From contig SCUK01000010.1 of the NCBI GenBank assembly GCA_004297445.1, positions 1-43,702 of the forward strand: a DNA stretch of 43,702 bases. Direction: 5' to 3'. A model generated the notes under the pieces. The model ran no database searches. It was not told the DNA's origin and was given only the letters and a program-made list of their open reading frames with translations. Shown in pieces: positions 1 to 8,555 of this stretch. The position numbers were made by a program, and so were the translations under genes. Origin of the DNA: Anaerolineae bacterium. GTDB taxonomy: Bacteria > Chloroflexota > Anaerolineae > Anaerolineales > UBA11579. Every line of letters begins with the position of its first letter. Position 1 is the first letter of the stretch.

Positions 1-2670
1 CTGGGCGGCGGCCGGAAAGGTCAGCCAGAGTCCCCAGCCAGCCACCACGTAAGCCACAGCATAGAACGGCAGGGCGAACCTGCGTCCCGCCCGCTCGAGG
101 CGCCGGCCAAGTGGGAAATAGGCGGCGATGGCCAGCAGAGCAAATGCCAGCGAAAAGGCTTCAAGCGGCAAGCGCACCAGTTCCAGAAGCAGCACGAATG
201 GCCACAGGAACAATCCTGCTGCCAGCCACAATTCGTGCGGCCGGCGGTACAAGCTAGCCAGCAGGGCCAGCGCAGTCACGGCCAGCCCCAGGGCCAGCGT
301 CAAGGGGAGGCGTATCCCATAAGCCAACAGCACGCCCAGCGCGGCCAGAGGATAGGCGAATGTGTGGAAAGGAAAACGATAAAGCCGGTCCCGGCGCGCT
401 AGCAGCTGACCCAGACCGATATAGGCCAGGCCCAGCCCGCCCATCAGCGGCCCCAACCAGGGCTTGGCCGATGGGGCCAGACCCCACTCCGCCGCCAGGC
501 CAAACCAGATGCCCGCGGCCAGCCCGAGCGGCCATAGGTATGCGCCAGGGCGAATACGCTCCGGCAACCAGGACAACGGGACGGTCGCGGCTGGATGCCG
601 GCGGCGATCGGCCAACCAAGCGCTCGCCAGATATAAGAGCCCGAGGCCGCCCAGAACGGAGAGCGCGGCCGGCCGCGCCGCGCCGTCAGGCCGAAATAGG
701 ATAAACAGCGCCGCGCCGGACAGCAATCCCAGGAAGTGGGCGGCGAGGTGCAGCCACCCTGCAAATCGCGCATATCTGTTCAATGCCGCACCGACTCCGA
801 GATAGACCAGGGCAAGGGTACTCCAGCTGCAAGCCAGCCAGAGGTCTGTATTGGATACACCAGATTCACCCAGCAGTCGCCAGACAGCCAGCGAGAAGGG
901 CAGGACGAACAGGAGGCTGGCAAGCAAAGTAAGGATCGGCCAACGAAGCCGAAAGGCCCACCATGCCAGCGCGACGCAGATCAGCGTTTGAGTGCTGACA
1001 TTCGCCCAGAGGTCATTCAAGGTCAACACGACGGCACTGGCAGCCAGGGCGACTGCCAACATGGCAAATCCAATCTGGCGGTGAAGGCGTTCGTACACCG
1101 CGCGATAATGAGCATCTTCGACATAACGTTCCGCGAGCGTGAGACCGAGGGCCGCCTGTAGCGTCCCCAGCCCTGCGATGACGGCGCCCATCCAGATGTC
1201 GGGAACGCGGACCGCACCTGCCAACCAGTACCAGGCCAGGGCCGCGCTCAGGTTGGCGGCATACGCGGAGCCGCCCGACGGAAAAACGCCGGCAAGGACA
1301 AGGTAGGCGAACGCTCCCAGGCCGAAGGTCACCGACCGGGCGGTCAACGCCGGATCAGGGACGAACAGGTTGGTGACCAGGGTGGCAGGCACCAGCATCA
1401 GGGCGAAATTCTTAAGCGCTTTTGACAGCGCCGTCCATTTGTTGTTGGCGCGCTGGAGTCGGATTGCGGCCACCACGAAGCCAAGCCCGGACAACGTTCC
1501 GGCGGCCACCCACCAGCCGGGGAGCAGGTTGAGCAGAGCGGCCAGCGCCACCAGCACACCGGTCACAGCAATCCCGACCAGATAGCCGAAAAATTCACCG
1601 GGCAGCCGCCGCGCAGTTTCGATGTATACGATGCTACACAGCAGCGCCGCAAGGAACCAAAACAACTGGGGCGAAAGCGGCTGATCGCTCAGTTGATAGA
1701 CCGCGCCAAAATCGACGGCGACAAGCAAGGCGCCAATCGCGGTAAGTGCAGCGCTTGCCTGAGTTAATCGCAGACGGGTGCGGGCCTGCCAACCCATGAA
1801 ATAGAAGGCTGCTGGTACCGAGAATATGAGCACCAACTGCATAATCGGGCTAAATGTATTCCAATATCGCCCGACAAGGATGGCTGCGGAAACGACGATC
1901 ATGAAGGCACCCAGAATGAGCGCCCCGCGTAGAACGGCGCCGGAAACAAACGCGTTGACGATCTTGTCCCACACGTTGTTCCAATTAAAAGGTTCTGGTT
2001 TAGGGCGGGGGGGCGCCGCAATCTCCGTTTTTTTTCGAGCAACGATTGCAGCAGGGAGTGCGGTCACTTCGGGTATAGTTTTGACCGGAGTCGCCCTGAC
2101 TGGAACGGGTTTTTCAACCGGGGTGGGTCGCAGCAGGAATTCCCTGCGGCGTTCCAGAGCAGGGCGAAGTTTTTCGATCGACTGCACTCCGGGGATCTGA
2201 CTCCAGTCGGCCTGCTCGGCCAGAGCATAGTCCAGTACTGCAAGTTCTGCTGGAACCTCCGGCTCCGCTGAACGTGTTCCCAATTCCGCCTTGAGGTCGG
2301 CAAGGTGCGCCTCCAGGTCAGCCCGTAGCGCGCGGCTGGCTCCTTTGGTGAGCAGGCCATCTGCGTTCCAACCTGCGATTTTCTCAATGCAGGCAGAAAC
2401 CAGGGCAACCTCGTGGGCCACTTCTTCTGCCGGACGGGTTGGAGTTACCGGGGAAATTAGCGCCTCCTGGGCGCTCTGCAATTCTTGCCGGGCGTGTTTT
2501 AGCAAAGCGGCATAGGCACGCGCCCCCGCGAATCCTCGCTGTTCCAACCAATCCACGAGAAAGATGCGGCGGTCAAGCGCCTGGAGTAATTCGCGCTCGT
2601 ATACCTTGCCGCAATTCGGACATTCAGAAAGGGTTTTGTTAGAGGAATGCTGACAGTTGGGACATTGCAT
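1..2670 (-). CDS. Giant zinc-ribbon multi-pass membrane protein (3' end outside window)
   Basis: I translated this frame by hand: it is open for all 890 codons from an ATG at 2670 to the window edge, so the protein is cut off at its C-terminus. A GGGAGG Shine-Dalgarno lies just upstream of the ATG. The first 25 residues hold two CPNC pairs (Cys3, Cys6, Cys17, Cys20), a zinc ribbon. Residues about 25-225 are soluble and charged. From about residue 230 at least twenty hydrophobic segments follow each other with short loops. Known large bacterial membrane proteins combine a zinc ribbon with many helices, for example the group named after the SCO7613 C-terminal domain; membership is my guess. The function is unknown. 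The helix-rich part reads in several frames as short spurious ORFs. The membrane and zinc-ribbon calls are firm, the family is not. Confidence 0.85.
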   Translation of the reverse strand, partial: MQCPNCQHSSNKTLSECPNCGKVYERELLQALDRRIFLVDWLEQRGFAGARAYAALLKHARQELQSAQEALISPVTPTRPAEEVAHEVALVSACIEKIAGWNADGLLTKGASRALRADLEAHLADLKAELGTRSAEPEVPAELAVLDYALAEQADWSQIPGVQSIEKLRPALERRREFLLRPTPVEKPVPVRATPVKTIPEVTALPAAIVARKKTEIAAPPRPKPEPFNWNNVWDKIVNAFVSGAVLRGALILGAFMIVVSAAILVGRYWNTFSPIMQLVLIFSVPAAFYFMGWQARTRLRLTQASAALTAIGALLVAVDFGAVYQLSDQPLSPQLFWFLAALLCSIVYIETARRLPGEFFGYLVGIAVTGVLVALAALLNLLPGWWVAAGTLSGLGFVVAAIRLQRANNKWTALSKALKNFALMLVPATLVTNLFVPDPALTARSVTFGLGAFAYLVLAGVFPSGGSAYAANLSAALAWYWLAGAVRVPDIWMGAVIAGLGTLQAALGLTLAERYVEDAHYRAVYERLHRQIGFAMLAVALAASAVVLTLNDLWANVSTQTLICVALAWWAFRLRWPILTLLASLLFVLPFSLAVWRLLGESGVSNTDLWLACSWSTLALVYLGVGAALNRYARFAGWLHLAAHFLGLLSGAALFILFRPDGAARPAALSVLGGLGLLYLASAWLADRRRHPAATVPLSWLPERIRPGAYLWPLGLAAGIWFGLAAEWGLAPSAKPWLGPLMGGLGLAYIGLGQLLARRDRLYRFPFHTFAYPLAALGVLLAYGIRLPLTLALGLAVTALALLASLYRRPHELWLAAGLFLWPFVLLLELVRLPLEAFSLAFALLAIAAYFPLGRRLERAGRRFALPFYAVAYVVAGWGLWLTFPAAAQ

Positions 2671-3009
2671 AGGGTTCCTCCCTGCCGGAAACTGTATTCG
2701 CGGGGCGAGTCATGCCCCGCGACAGATTCGAGCGGGCAAAGACGAAAAGCCATGCAATGAGGCTCGAAAACGTTGGACTGGATTCGATTACCAATTATTC
2801 AAACCTGATGATTTTCCACTATCCTACAACTTCTCTTTGCCGAATTCAAGAGGGAACATTTCGTGTTGTTGTCCCAAAATCAGTGGGCGGCTTATTAACC
2901 ACCATCTGCAGGGGGCGTAGCGCCATGAAAACCGGCACATCTAGAGGCTATGGCTAATCGAGTAGAAAACTCCCGTTCATGGGAGAGTCGCCATAATCAG
3001 GGGTGGCAG
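2671..3009. other. Gene-free stretch
   Basis: About 340 bases between the start of the large membrane protein and the transposase remnants. It should contain the promoter of the minus-strand membrane gene. I see no convincing coding sequence, RNA gene or strong hairpin here. Confidence 0.5.
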
Positions 3010-3200
3010 AAGATCATAGCGTGGTTGTGAGTACTACTACATTTGTTGTGGACGGTGGCCAACAGGAACATCCTGGCTGCCAATAATTTAGGCCGGCGGG
3101 CCAAGACACCCAGGCGCTGCCGAAAGGTGGAGTTCTGGCGCTCGATGAAGGCGGTATTGATGACGTCGCCGCCCTGGGCGATCCGTCGCTGAATGGAGAA
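3010..3200 (-). pseudogene. Transposase remnant (C-terminal fragment, IS1-like/DDE)
   Basis: Read on the minus strand from about 3195 to 3045, one frame gives a stretch with INTAFIERQNSTFRQRLG followed by LARR. This resembles the C-terminal end of the IS1-like DDE transposases common in Chloroflexota, where an ExxN/R-rich helix precedes the last residues. There is no start codon in this frame and no N-terminal catalytic part, so it is a dead fragment. The frame ends in unrelated sequence near 3010. It lies directly downstream, on the same strand, of a second transposase fragment. The resemblance was judged by eye. Confidence 0.6.
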
Positions 3201-3281
3201 CTGGCCGGCGATCTCTTGTTTTGGTAGCCGTGCACCGTGGTAACCACGATGACTACCAATCCGGCATCCGGGAGTGGTGAA

Positions 3282-3503
3282 CTAGATGGATACAAAGTCA
3301 ATGACGTGGGTTGAGTATTTCGGATATTTGTGTTTGTAGAGTTGACGACTGTTGTAGCAATACACCAGCAACTTGATTGCGTTTTCCAAAGCCTGCGGGC
3401 AGCGCGAAAAGCAACGGGAACGGCGAACCAAACGGGCCAGGTAATGACGAAAGTCTGCGTTCACTTGTTTTGTTTCCATCTGACAATTCGGACACGGTTT
3501 CAT
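3282..3503 (-). pseudogene. Transposase remnant (second C-terminal fragment)
   Basis: The 73-residue frame begins MKPCPNCQ and continues into VNADFRHYLARLVRRSRCFS and a tail with CYNSRQLYKHKYPKY. The middle and tail resemble the C-terminal helix of IS1-family transposases, in which an N-x-D-x-R segment is followed by LARLxRKxxxFS. The CPNC start may come from the N-terminal zinc finger of the same element joined by an internal deletion. No complete DDE core is present. Together with the fragment at 3010-3200 this marks an old insertion hot spot between two membrane or secreted protein genes. Confidence 0.6.
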
Positions 3504-3689
3504 CCCCCTATTTTCTCATATCCATAAACTTCACCACTGCCCAGATGACAGCCTACTTGCCCGCGACCGACTTCTGGCAGTATACTTTTGGCACAGCCTG
3601 ATCAATAAACACACCCCTCGCTGCCGCACATTGAAGGCTGGCGGAGTACTCCAGAAGGCTCCGTCTCATGTTTCTCGATGGAGGCAGCG

Positions 3690-6065
3690 ATGAACAAGCG
3701 AAAGTTTTTTCGAGGTTGCCTGTGGGCTGGGTCTCCCATTCTATTGTTGCTGTTCATCAGCGGACTTGCAGCGCTGCGCAGGCAAGTCCTGAATTACTCC
3801 GACCTCAATGCGCGCCTTCCACCAGGCGCTGCACCGGTTCAGGTTGGGATTTCTGAACCGGGACTGGGCAATACGGCTCCCGCCGGAGCTGCCTTGCTGG
3901 TGGACGCCTACGCCTTCAGCCCGAGCCCGGTCCTAGCCGTCGAATTGTGGGCAAACGATACTCTGGTTGGCGTACAGGGCGCGCCGTCTGGCGGTCTCAC
4001 GGAGATGTGGGCCGAATTCGCGTGGATTCCGGACCAGCCGGGGACCTATGTGCTTCTCGCTCGTGCACATACCACCGAAAACCTATCCGCTGATTCCAGC
4101 GGGCTGCCCATCACGATCGAAGCCGGCCTCAAGACAGACATCGCCCAGGGTGAAGCACCTGCCGCGCCGTTACTGGTGTCGCAGGGAGCGTCAGACTTGC
4201 CGGCAGCCCTGGCACCAGAAATCCAACCCCCCGCCTCGCCCCAGCCACCCGGCGAGGACAATTCGATCAGCGCGGCGGATCCCTGGGACGGATCCTTGGA
4301 GGAATGGCTGAGCCAACTTACGCTGGCCGCGCCGCCCCCTAAACCGGAGCTAACCGCCGAGGTGGACAGTTGCAATGCGCACCTTGCGATTCGCGATTTG
4401 GCCAGCGATGAGGAAGGTTTTTTCATCTATCGCCAAAGCCCGGCCTCGCCCACCTGGGAGCGGATCGCCACGTTGGATGGGCAATCGCAGTTCGAGTACA
4501 TCACCTACACCGACCCAACTACCTGGGGCCACCAGACCTACTACGCGGCCGCATTCAATTCCCAGGGTGAGGCGGCCAGCAACCTCGCATCGCTGGCCTT
4601 CGACCCGGACTGCTTACCTGAGGCGGGCGAACTGGCACCCGAGTTCTCGTCACTTACCCTCAGCTTGGCCGAATTGGATGCCGGGCTGGCCACGGATGGT
4701 CTGTATTGCTACAAGTCATTGGACGGCATCCACTGGATGCGGACACCTGCAACCGGCTTCCTGGAACCCACCCCGACCGCCGATGGACTGGCCAACTATG
4801 AAGTCGCCTCGCTTGTTATGCCGGAAGACCAGCCCACGCCAATCGCTCTCGAGTGCTGGGGGTGGGCAGGGGGCAACCTGAACCTGCTGGGCAGCTTCAA
4901 GCAGGATAACCTGTCCGATCTGCCGGCGTTCGACAAATCCAGCGAATTTGCACAGTCCGTGCTTTCGCTGTCGCCCGTTGCCCTGGAAGGCAAGTCGCTC
5001 CCTAAGGTCACCAGCCTAACCCTATTGGCGCCGACGGTTCACCTATCCTACGATACTGCGGATTGTGTCAACCAACTCAAACAAACCCATATCGGGAATA
5101 TCCTCACCCTGATTCAGCTCTGCCATCCGGGGCACCCGCTTTCCGATATCACCACTCATCCACACGCGTATCTGATTTGGGATATGGAAGACACCGCGAA
5201 CTGCGAAGGAGCTGAACACGGTCTGGGGTGTCTGAATCCCGCCACGGACCCAACGATAGCCACGTGGGGCTTCCGACTCTACGATCTGCACCAGAGCGAT
5301 GAAATCCCGATTGAGGTGTACGCGCCAGCGGAGCGGTTGTACATCGTGCCCGGCCCATGCGATCTGTACCGCGCTTTTGAAGCGCGAACCTTCGTAATTT
5401 TTTCAGGCGGCGAACTAATTTTTGAATCCCTGAGTCCCGCCAGCGTGGCGGGCGGGCCGCTTTACCCCTGCACCGAACAAGGCAAGGTGAACATGGCGGT
5501 GGAATTCCACTGGATTACGTTCGGGACAACCGACGATGACGACATCGACCTGTGGGGCAACGACGACAAATTGGAATTGTACGGGCGCCTCACGGCGCGG
5601 GCCAACGAACCGGTCCTGTGCTTCATCAACTGCCCGCCTGGAGCGTACGACGGTCTGCGCAGCCGGCTCATGATGGCCGAGTGGGGCAACCCACAGGGCC
5701 ACGATGGCTACTGCCATGAGTCCTACTGCCCGCAGGCGTTTTACACGGGCCAGACCCAGCTGGCCTCGGTGTATTTGTGCACGGTGGACAGCCAGGACGA
5801 ATGCATCCACCCCTGGGAACTAAACAACAACCAGGTACAGATTCTCGTCGGCGACGGCGAACGACTCACGGTGTTCGTCAATCTGGTGGATTACGACCAA
5901 GCCAGCGACGACGATGTCGCCTGCCAGGGTTCGGTATCCATTGGGCCGATGTCATTGGCCGAGTGGGGCGCCGCCAGCGGCTTTGGGTATGTGACTCAGG
6001 GCCAGAATGATTCGGCCGAGGGATGCACCGTTTACTTCACCTACGGCCCGGCACCGGGGAACTGA
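3690..6065 (+). CDS. Secreted or membrane-anchored Ig/Fn3-type protein, unknown function
   Basis: A protein of 791 residues. I prefer the ATG at 3690 over the one at 3678, because GGAGG at 3680-3684 lies five bases before it. Residues about 16-29 form a hydrophobic signal or anchor segment after a basic N-terminus (MNKRKFF). Residues about 60-145 look like an Ig-like module (…PGTYVLLARAHT), and about 225-310 like a fibronectin type III module with an internal 'gfxIYR' strand. The rest, about 450-780, is rich in Cys and in Asp runs (TTDDDDIDLWGNDDKLELYG) and was not recognised; it may bind calcium. It is convergent with a lipoprotein gene carrying a similar Ig-like module, the two stops lying about 20 bases apart. 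An extracellular binding or structural role is likely, with the exact job unknown. Confidence 0.8.
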   Translation: MNKRKFFRGCLWAGSPILLLLFISGLAALRRQVLNYSDLNARLPPGAAPVQVGISEPGLGNTAPAGAALLVDAYAFSPSPVLAVELWANDTLVGVQGAPSGGLTEMWAEFAWIPDQPGTYVLLARAHTTENLSADSSGLPITIEAGLKTDIAQGEAPAAPLLVSQGASDLPAALAPEIQPPASPQPPGEDNSISAADPWDGSLEEWLSQLTLAAPPPKPELTAEVDSCNAHLAIRDLASDEEGFFIYRQSPASPTWERIATLDGQSQFEYITYTDPTTWGHQTYYAAAFNSQGEAASNLASLAFDPDCLPEAGELAPEFSSLTLSLAELDAGLATDGLYCYKSLDGIHWMRTPATGFLEPTPTADGLANYEVASLVMPEDQPTPIALECWGWAGGNLNLLGSFKQDNLSDLPAFDKSSEFAQSVLSLSPVALEGKSLPKVTSLTLLAPTVHLSYDTADCVNQLKQTHIGNILTLIQLCHPGHPLSDITTHPHAYLIWDMEDTANCEGAEHGLGCLNPATDPTIATWGFRLYDLHQSDEIPIEVYAPAERLYIVPGPCDLYRAFEARTFVIFSGGELIFESLSPASVAGGPLYPCTEQGKVNMAVEFHWITFGTTDDDDIDLWGNDDKLELYGRLTARANEPVLCFINCPPGAYDGLRSRLMMAEWGNPQGHDGYCHESYCPQAFYTGQTQLASVYLCTVDSQDECIHPWELNNNQVQILVGDGERLTVFVNLVDYDQASDDDVACQGSVSIGPMSLAEWGAASGFGYVTQGQNDSAEGCTVYFTYGPAPGN

Positions 6066-6085
6066 GCCTGGAACGCCAGTCCCGC

Positions 6086-6970
6086 TCAGCGATTGGCTTC
6101 ATCATTGTCGTCGGCGTCACGACATTCGCGGTCAGCAAGGTCGGTGCGACCGTCGCCATCATTATCCGCCCTGTCACTGCACTGGGGCGGCACAGGTGTG
6201 CTGGTGGGTCTGGGCGTGCTGGTCGCGAGGGGTTCGGGCGTGGGCGAGGGCGTAAACGTTGGCGGGGGCGGCGCAGTGACCATGGGCAGATCATTGCAGT
6301 CCCCGCTCAACTGCCCAAAGTCGGCACCGAGCGGCACAAAGCAGGCCGCCCCGAAATTTGGGCCCAACACCTGAACATGACTTTGATCCGCCAGAATGCC
6401 CACCACCGGCGCGATCTGGTTTGCCACAAAGTCATCCAGATCGGGATAGATCCGCCCCGGGCCCGATCGGCAAAATAGGTTGACAAGTGCCGTATACTGG
6501 CAGCCAGCATGTTCGCTTTCCACGGCAAGGGTTGGAGAAAGTGGAAAACTCGGGGCCTCTCCGCTGTCTTCTACGACGACGATGACCTCCACTTGGGCCG
6601 GAGACCCGTACAGTTCCCCGGCCTGGGCACGGGCAGATAGTTGATAGGTCCCGGGCGCAGGCGGCGTCCAATCAAAGACGATGTAAGTAAAGGGCTCGCT
6701 GCCATTCGGCGGATTCGTCTTGGCCAACACCTGGCCATTGACACTCAACTCAACACCTGTCACGCCGGAAGCTGCGTTGCCATGGACTACCACTTCGAAA
6801 GGCGCCGATGACAGGTGCAGAGTCTGACCGGATACCGGCGCGTCAATCCACGCCTGCGGGCCAAGCGTCGTCAGGGTCGTCTCCGAAGCATCGAAAAGCG
6901 GCAGAGCGGAACATCCGGTTAGGAGCAGGAATAAAATTACAGCGGGGAGAGCGATCGACAATTTGATCAT
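6086..6970 (-). CDS. Lipoprotein with Ig-like module and Thr/Pro linker
   Basis: A protein of 294 residues. GAGG followed by two consecutive ATGs (6973 and 6970) points to a start here; the spacing favours 6970. The N-terminus is MIKLSIALPAVILFLLLTGC, a signal peptide ending in a lipobox, so the mature protein should carry lipid on that Cys. Residues about 35-125 form an Ig-like module (FEVVVHG…APGTYQLSARA). The middle has a cysteine-containing segment with paired-Cys spacing. A Pro/Thr-rich linker follows, and the C-terminus has CSDRADNDGDGRTD, an acidic repeat of the type seen in surface proteins that bind calcium. Its Ig-like module resembles that of the convergent gene at 3690, so the two may act on the same cell-surface structure. 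The function is unknown. Confidence 0.8.
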   Translation of the reverse strand: MIKLSIALPAVILFLLLTGCSALPLFDASETTLTTLGPQAWIDAPVSGQTLHLSSAPFEVVVHGNAASGVTGVELSVNGQVLAKTNPPNGSEPFTYIVFDWTPPAPGTYQLSARAQAGELYGSPAQVEVIVVVEDSGEAPSFPLSPTLAVESEHAGCQYTALVNLFCRSGPGRIYPDLDDFVANQIAPVVGILADQSHVQVLGPNFGAACFVPLGADFGQLSGDCNDLPMVTAPPPPTFTPSPTPEPLATSTPRPTSTPVPPQCSDRADNDGDGRTDLADRECRDADDNDEANR

Positions 6971-7650
6971 CATCCACCTCACGGAATCCAACCGCCCTGC
7001 TGCCCCTCGGGCGGGCGCTAAATTGAATGTCCCGTTTCGGGTCTTCGTCGATGGATTAATGGGGACCCTGGCGAGAGTGTTACACGCCTTGTGAATATTA
7101 TATCCCGTTGGGTGGCTGTGCAAAAGCCTAAAAATCTACTCCATGAGTCGCCCTGCAGTAACGCGATCTCCATGCCAGATCGGCTTAACATAGGCAGGAC
7201 CGATAGCCGGCGTCTATCGCTTTCAATCAGAAGAATTGAGTTAACCAAGCGGTAGCTCCGGAGCTTTAAGACCACGTATTTTGGGTCTTTTACGTCTCCT
7301 CTAAGCGTAAATCGACGTCCAAAATTGCCAGATTTTCCGGGGCTCCAGACAAACTGCACCACAACTGCACCACGCAAAATCCGACTGCAAATCGAGAAGC
7401 GACCTGCTCCGCCATTGCCTACCCCTCGAATAACGAAACTTAAGTGAGCCTGAAACTTTTCAATGCCAGTTCACGCTCCTGATAGCTAAGACCTAGCCCG
7501 GACGAAAGACCACAGGAGATCTGATCCGAGGATTTTGCCACCCATTTTCGAACCAACTGCACCACAATTGCACCACTGCAAATCAACTCTCAAATAGCAG
7601 AACGCCTTCTTGCTTTGCCATAGACACCGGCAAGCCCGACGATACCGGCT
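6971..7650. other. Intergenic region with direct repeat
   Basis: About 680 bases upstream of the lipoprotein gene. It must hold that gene's promoter. Apart from the 20-base direct repeat annotated separately and a decayed reading frame at its right end, I see no supported gene. A 119-codon minus-strand frame across 7018-7377 has no recognisable motif and no ribosome binding site, and I treat it as chance. Confidence 0.5.
7354..7576. repeat. Imperfect 20-base direct repeat, copies about 200 bases apart
   Basis: CTGCACCACAACTGCACCAC at 7354-7373 recurs at 7557-7576 with a single change (C to T at the eleventh base). Each copy is itself a tandem of the half-unit CTGCACCAC, and each is followed shortly by ACTGCAAATC or CTGCAAATC. 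The role is unknown. It could be a protein-binding site or the trace of a deleted mobile element. Confidence 0.6.
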
Positions 7651-7652
7651 AG

Positions 7653-7742
7653 ACGGATAATCCGGGTGGTGGAAACGGGAACGGGAATGGCAACGGAAAT
7701 GGCAACAGCGGTGGAGACGACGATAAGCCGCCGAAATTATGA
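7653..7742 (+). pseudogene. C-terminal stump of a Gly/Asn-rich secreted protein
   Basis: The frame reads TDNPGG, then five GN pairs, then SGGDDDKPPKL and a TGA at 7740. The same frame continues upstream across an in-frame TAG at 7650 as DTGKPDDTG, the same kind of low-complexity tail. There is no start codon or ribosome binding site. This looks like the decayed 3' end of a surface-protein gene whose body has been lost. Confidence 0.45.
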
Positions 7743-7750
7743 CGGGCCGA

Positions 7751-7782
7751 TGAACGAGCGCGACTTCAGCCGTGCTCGTTCA
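7751..7782. terminator. Hairpin downstream of the heme operon
   Basis: TGAACGAGC at 7751-7759 is a perfect inverted repeat of GCTCGTTCA at 7774-7782, with a 14-base loop. It lies 15 bases beyond the last stop of the minus-strand heme operon, and 9 bases after the plus-strand stump ends. No long T-run follows in either direction, so termination is plausible but not certain. Confidence 0.5.
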
Positions 7783-7796
7783 TTAAGGCAAGACCA

Positions 7797-8135
7797 TCAA
7801 CTACCCAGAGCCAGGAAGTCGAAATACATGGAGACCAGGATGAAAGGAACCACCAGCAGACTCAGCAACAGGTAGCGAGTCCGCCAGCTGGATTTCCAAA
7901 GCCGGGTGAGGTTGTAGAGGATGACGGCGATACCGAACAGCCCAACACTCAGGTTCGCGAGCGGCGAGAAGGCGCTGCTGATGCTGAATACTGGCAAAAT
8001 CAGCGGCACGACTATGTATTGAAGCGTACAGCGCATGGCCGTGAGCATCAAGGGCACGCCGATGAAGGAGGTCCCGGCGATCAGTTCGGGAGGCGCGCTT
8101 TGGGTAGGCAATGCGGTCTTATCTGGTGTCGTCAT
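7797..8135 (-). CDS. Small membrane protein, last gene of the heme operon
   Basis: A protein of 112 residues. GGAGA at 8141-8145 decides for the ATG at 8135 rather than the one at 8147. The N-terminus is soluble (MTTPDKTALPTQSAPPE). About three hydrophobic segments follow: residues about 26-55, 60-80 and 90-110. The start lies inside the end of the upstream gene (17-base overlap), so it is probably translated by coupling. I do not recognise a family. Its place at the end of the heme gene cluster suggests, but does not show, a link to heme or cytochrome biogenesis. Confidence 0.7.
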   Translation of the reverse strand: MTTPDKTALPTQSAPPELIAGTSFIGVPLMLTAMRCTLQYIVVPLILPVFSISSAFSPLANLSVGLFGIAVILYNLTRLWKSSWRTRYLLLSLLVVPFILVSMYFDFLALGS

Positions 8136-8535
8136 TGGATTCTCCATTTAATGTTTTTGGCGTGGGGCTGCTTGACAACCGCAGGTATCCACCCAACGCA
8201 ACTCCTGAAAGATGCCCAACCAAATAGGGGGCAATTGAAAGTTGTTCATGCAGTATGTGTTTTGTGTACAAGTAAGGAATCCACACCAGCACGCCCGCAA
8301 TGACCAGCGCCAATCCCAGCCTGTGACGGGACCGGTTTACGGGTTCAGATTGGGACCTGCCCCGCCGTTTCATTCGTGCGCCGCCCAGGACCAGAACCAG
8401 GTGAACCACCAGGGTCGGAAAGATGGAAGGATGCTCCCCCGCCCCAATGGCAAGAAGATACGGGATCCAGACGGCCACGCCCAGCCCTATCAGGCTATTC
8501 GCGATGACTAACTTCCGATTGATTACTTTGCGCAT
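8119..8535 (-). CDS. Four-helix membrane protein made of two repeated halves
   Basis: A protein of 138 residues from the ATG at 8535 (MRKVINRK); an upstream ATG at 8577 would lie inside the end of hemH and adds a polar, unlikely leader. The protein has about four transmembrane segments. The two halves repeat each other: VAVWIPYL … SIFPTLVVHLVLVLGG in the first and VLVWIPYL … SIAPYLVGHLSGVALGG in the second. This points to an internal duplication of a two-helix unit. It follows the ferrochelatase gene by 20 bases and overlaps the next gene. The family is not recognised and the function is unknown. Confidence 0.75.
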   Translation of the reverse strand: MRKVINRKLVIANSLIGLGVAVWIPYLLAIGAGEHPSIFPTLVVHLVLVLGGARMKRRGRSQSEPVNRSRHRLGLALVIAGVLVWIPYLYTKHILHEQLSIAPYLVGHLSGVALGGYLRLSSSPTPKTLNGESNDDTR

Positions 8536-8555
8536 TCGATTTCTATTCTCCACGT

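Noticed and set aside
7018-7377. A 119-codon minus-strand open frame
   Set aside because: No motif, no ribosome site, and it overlaps the lipoprotein leader and the direct repeat.
7653-7742. Possible CRISPR-like short repeat
   Set aside because: The repeats are GGNAAY codons for Gly-Asn pairs in one frame, not repeat-spacer units. No CRISPR array was seen in the window.
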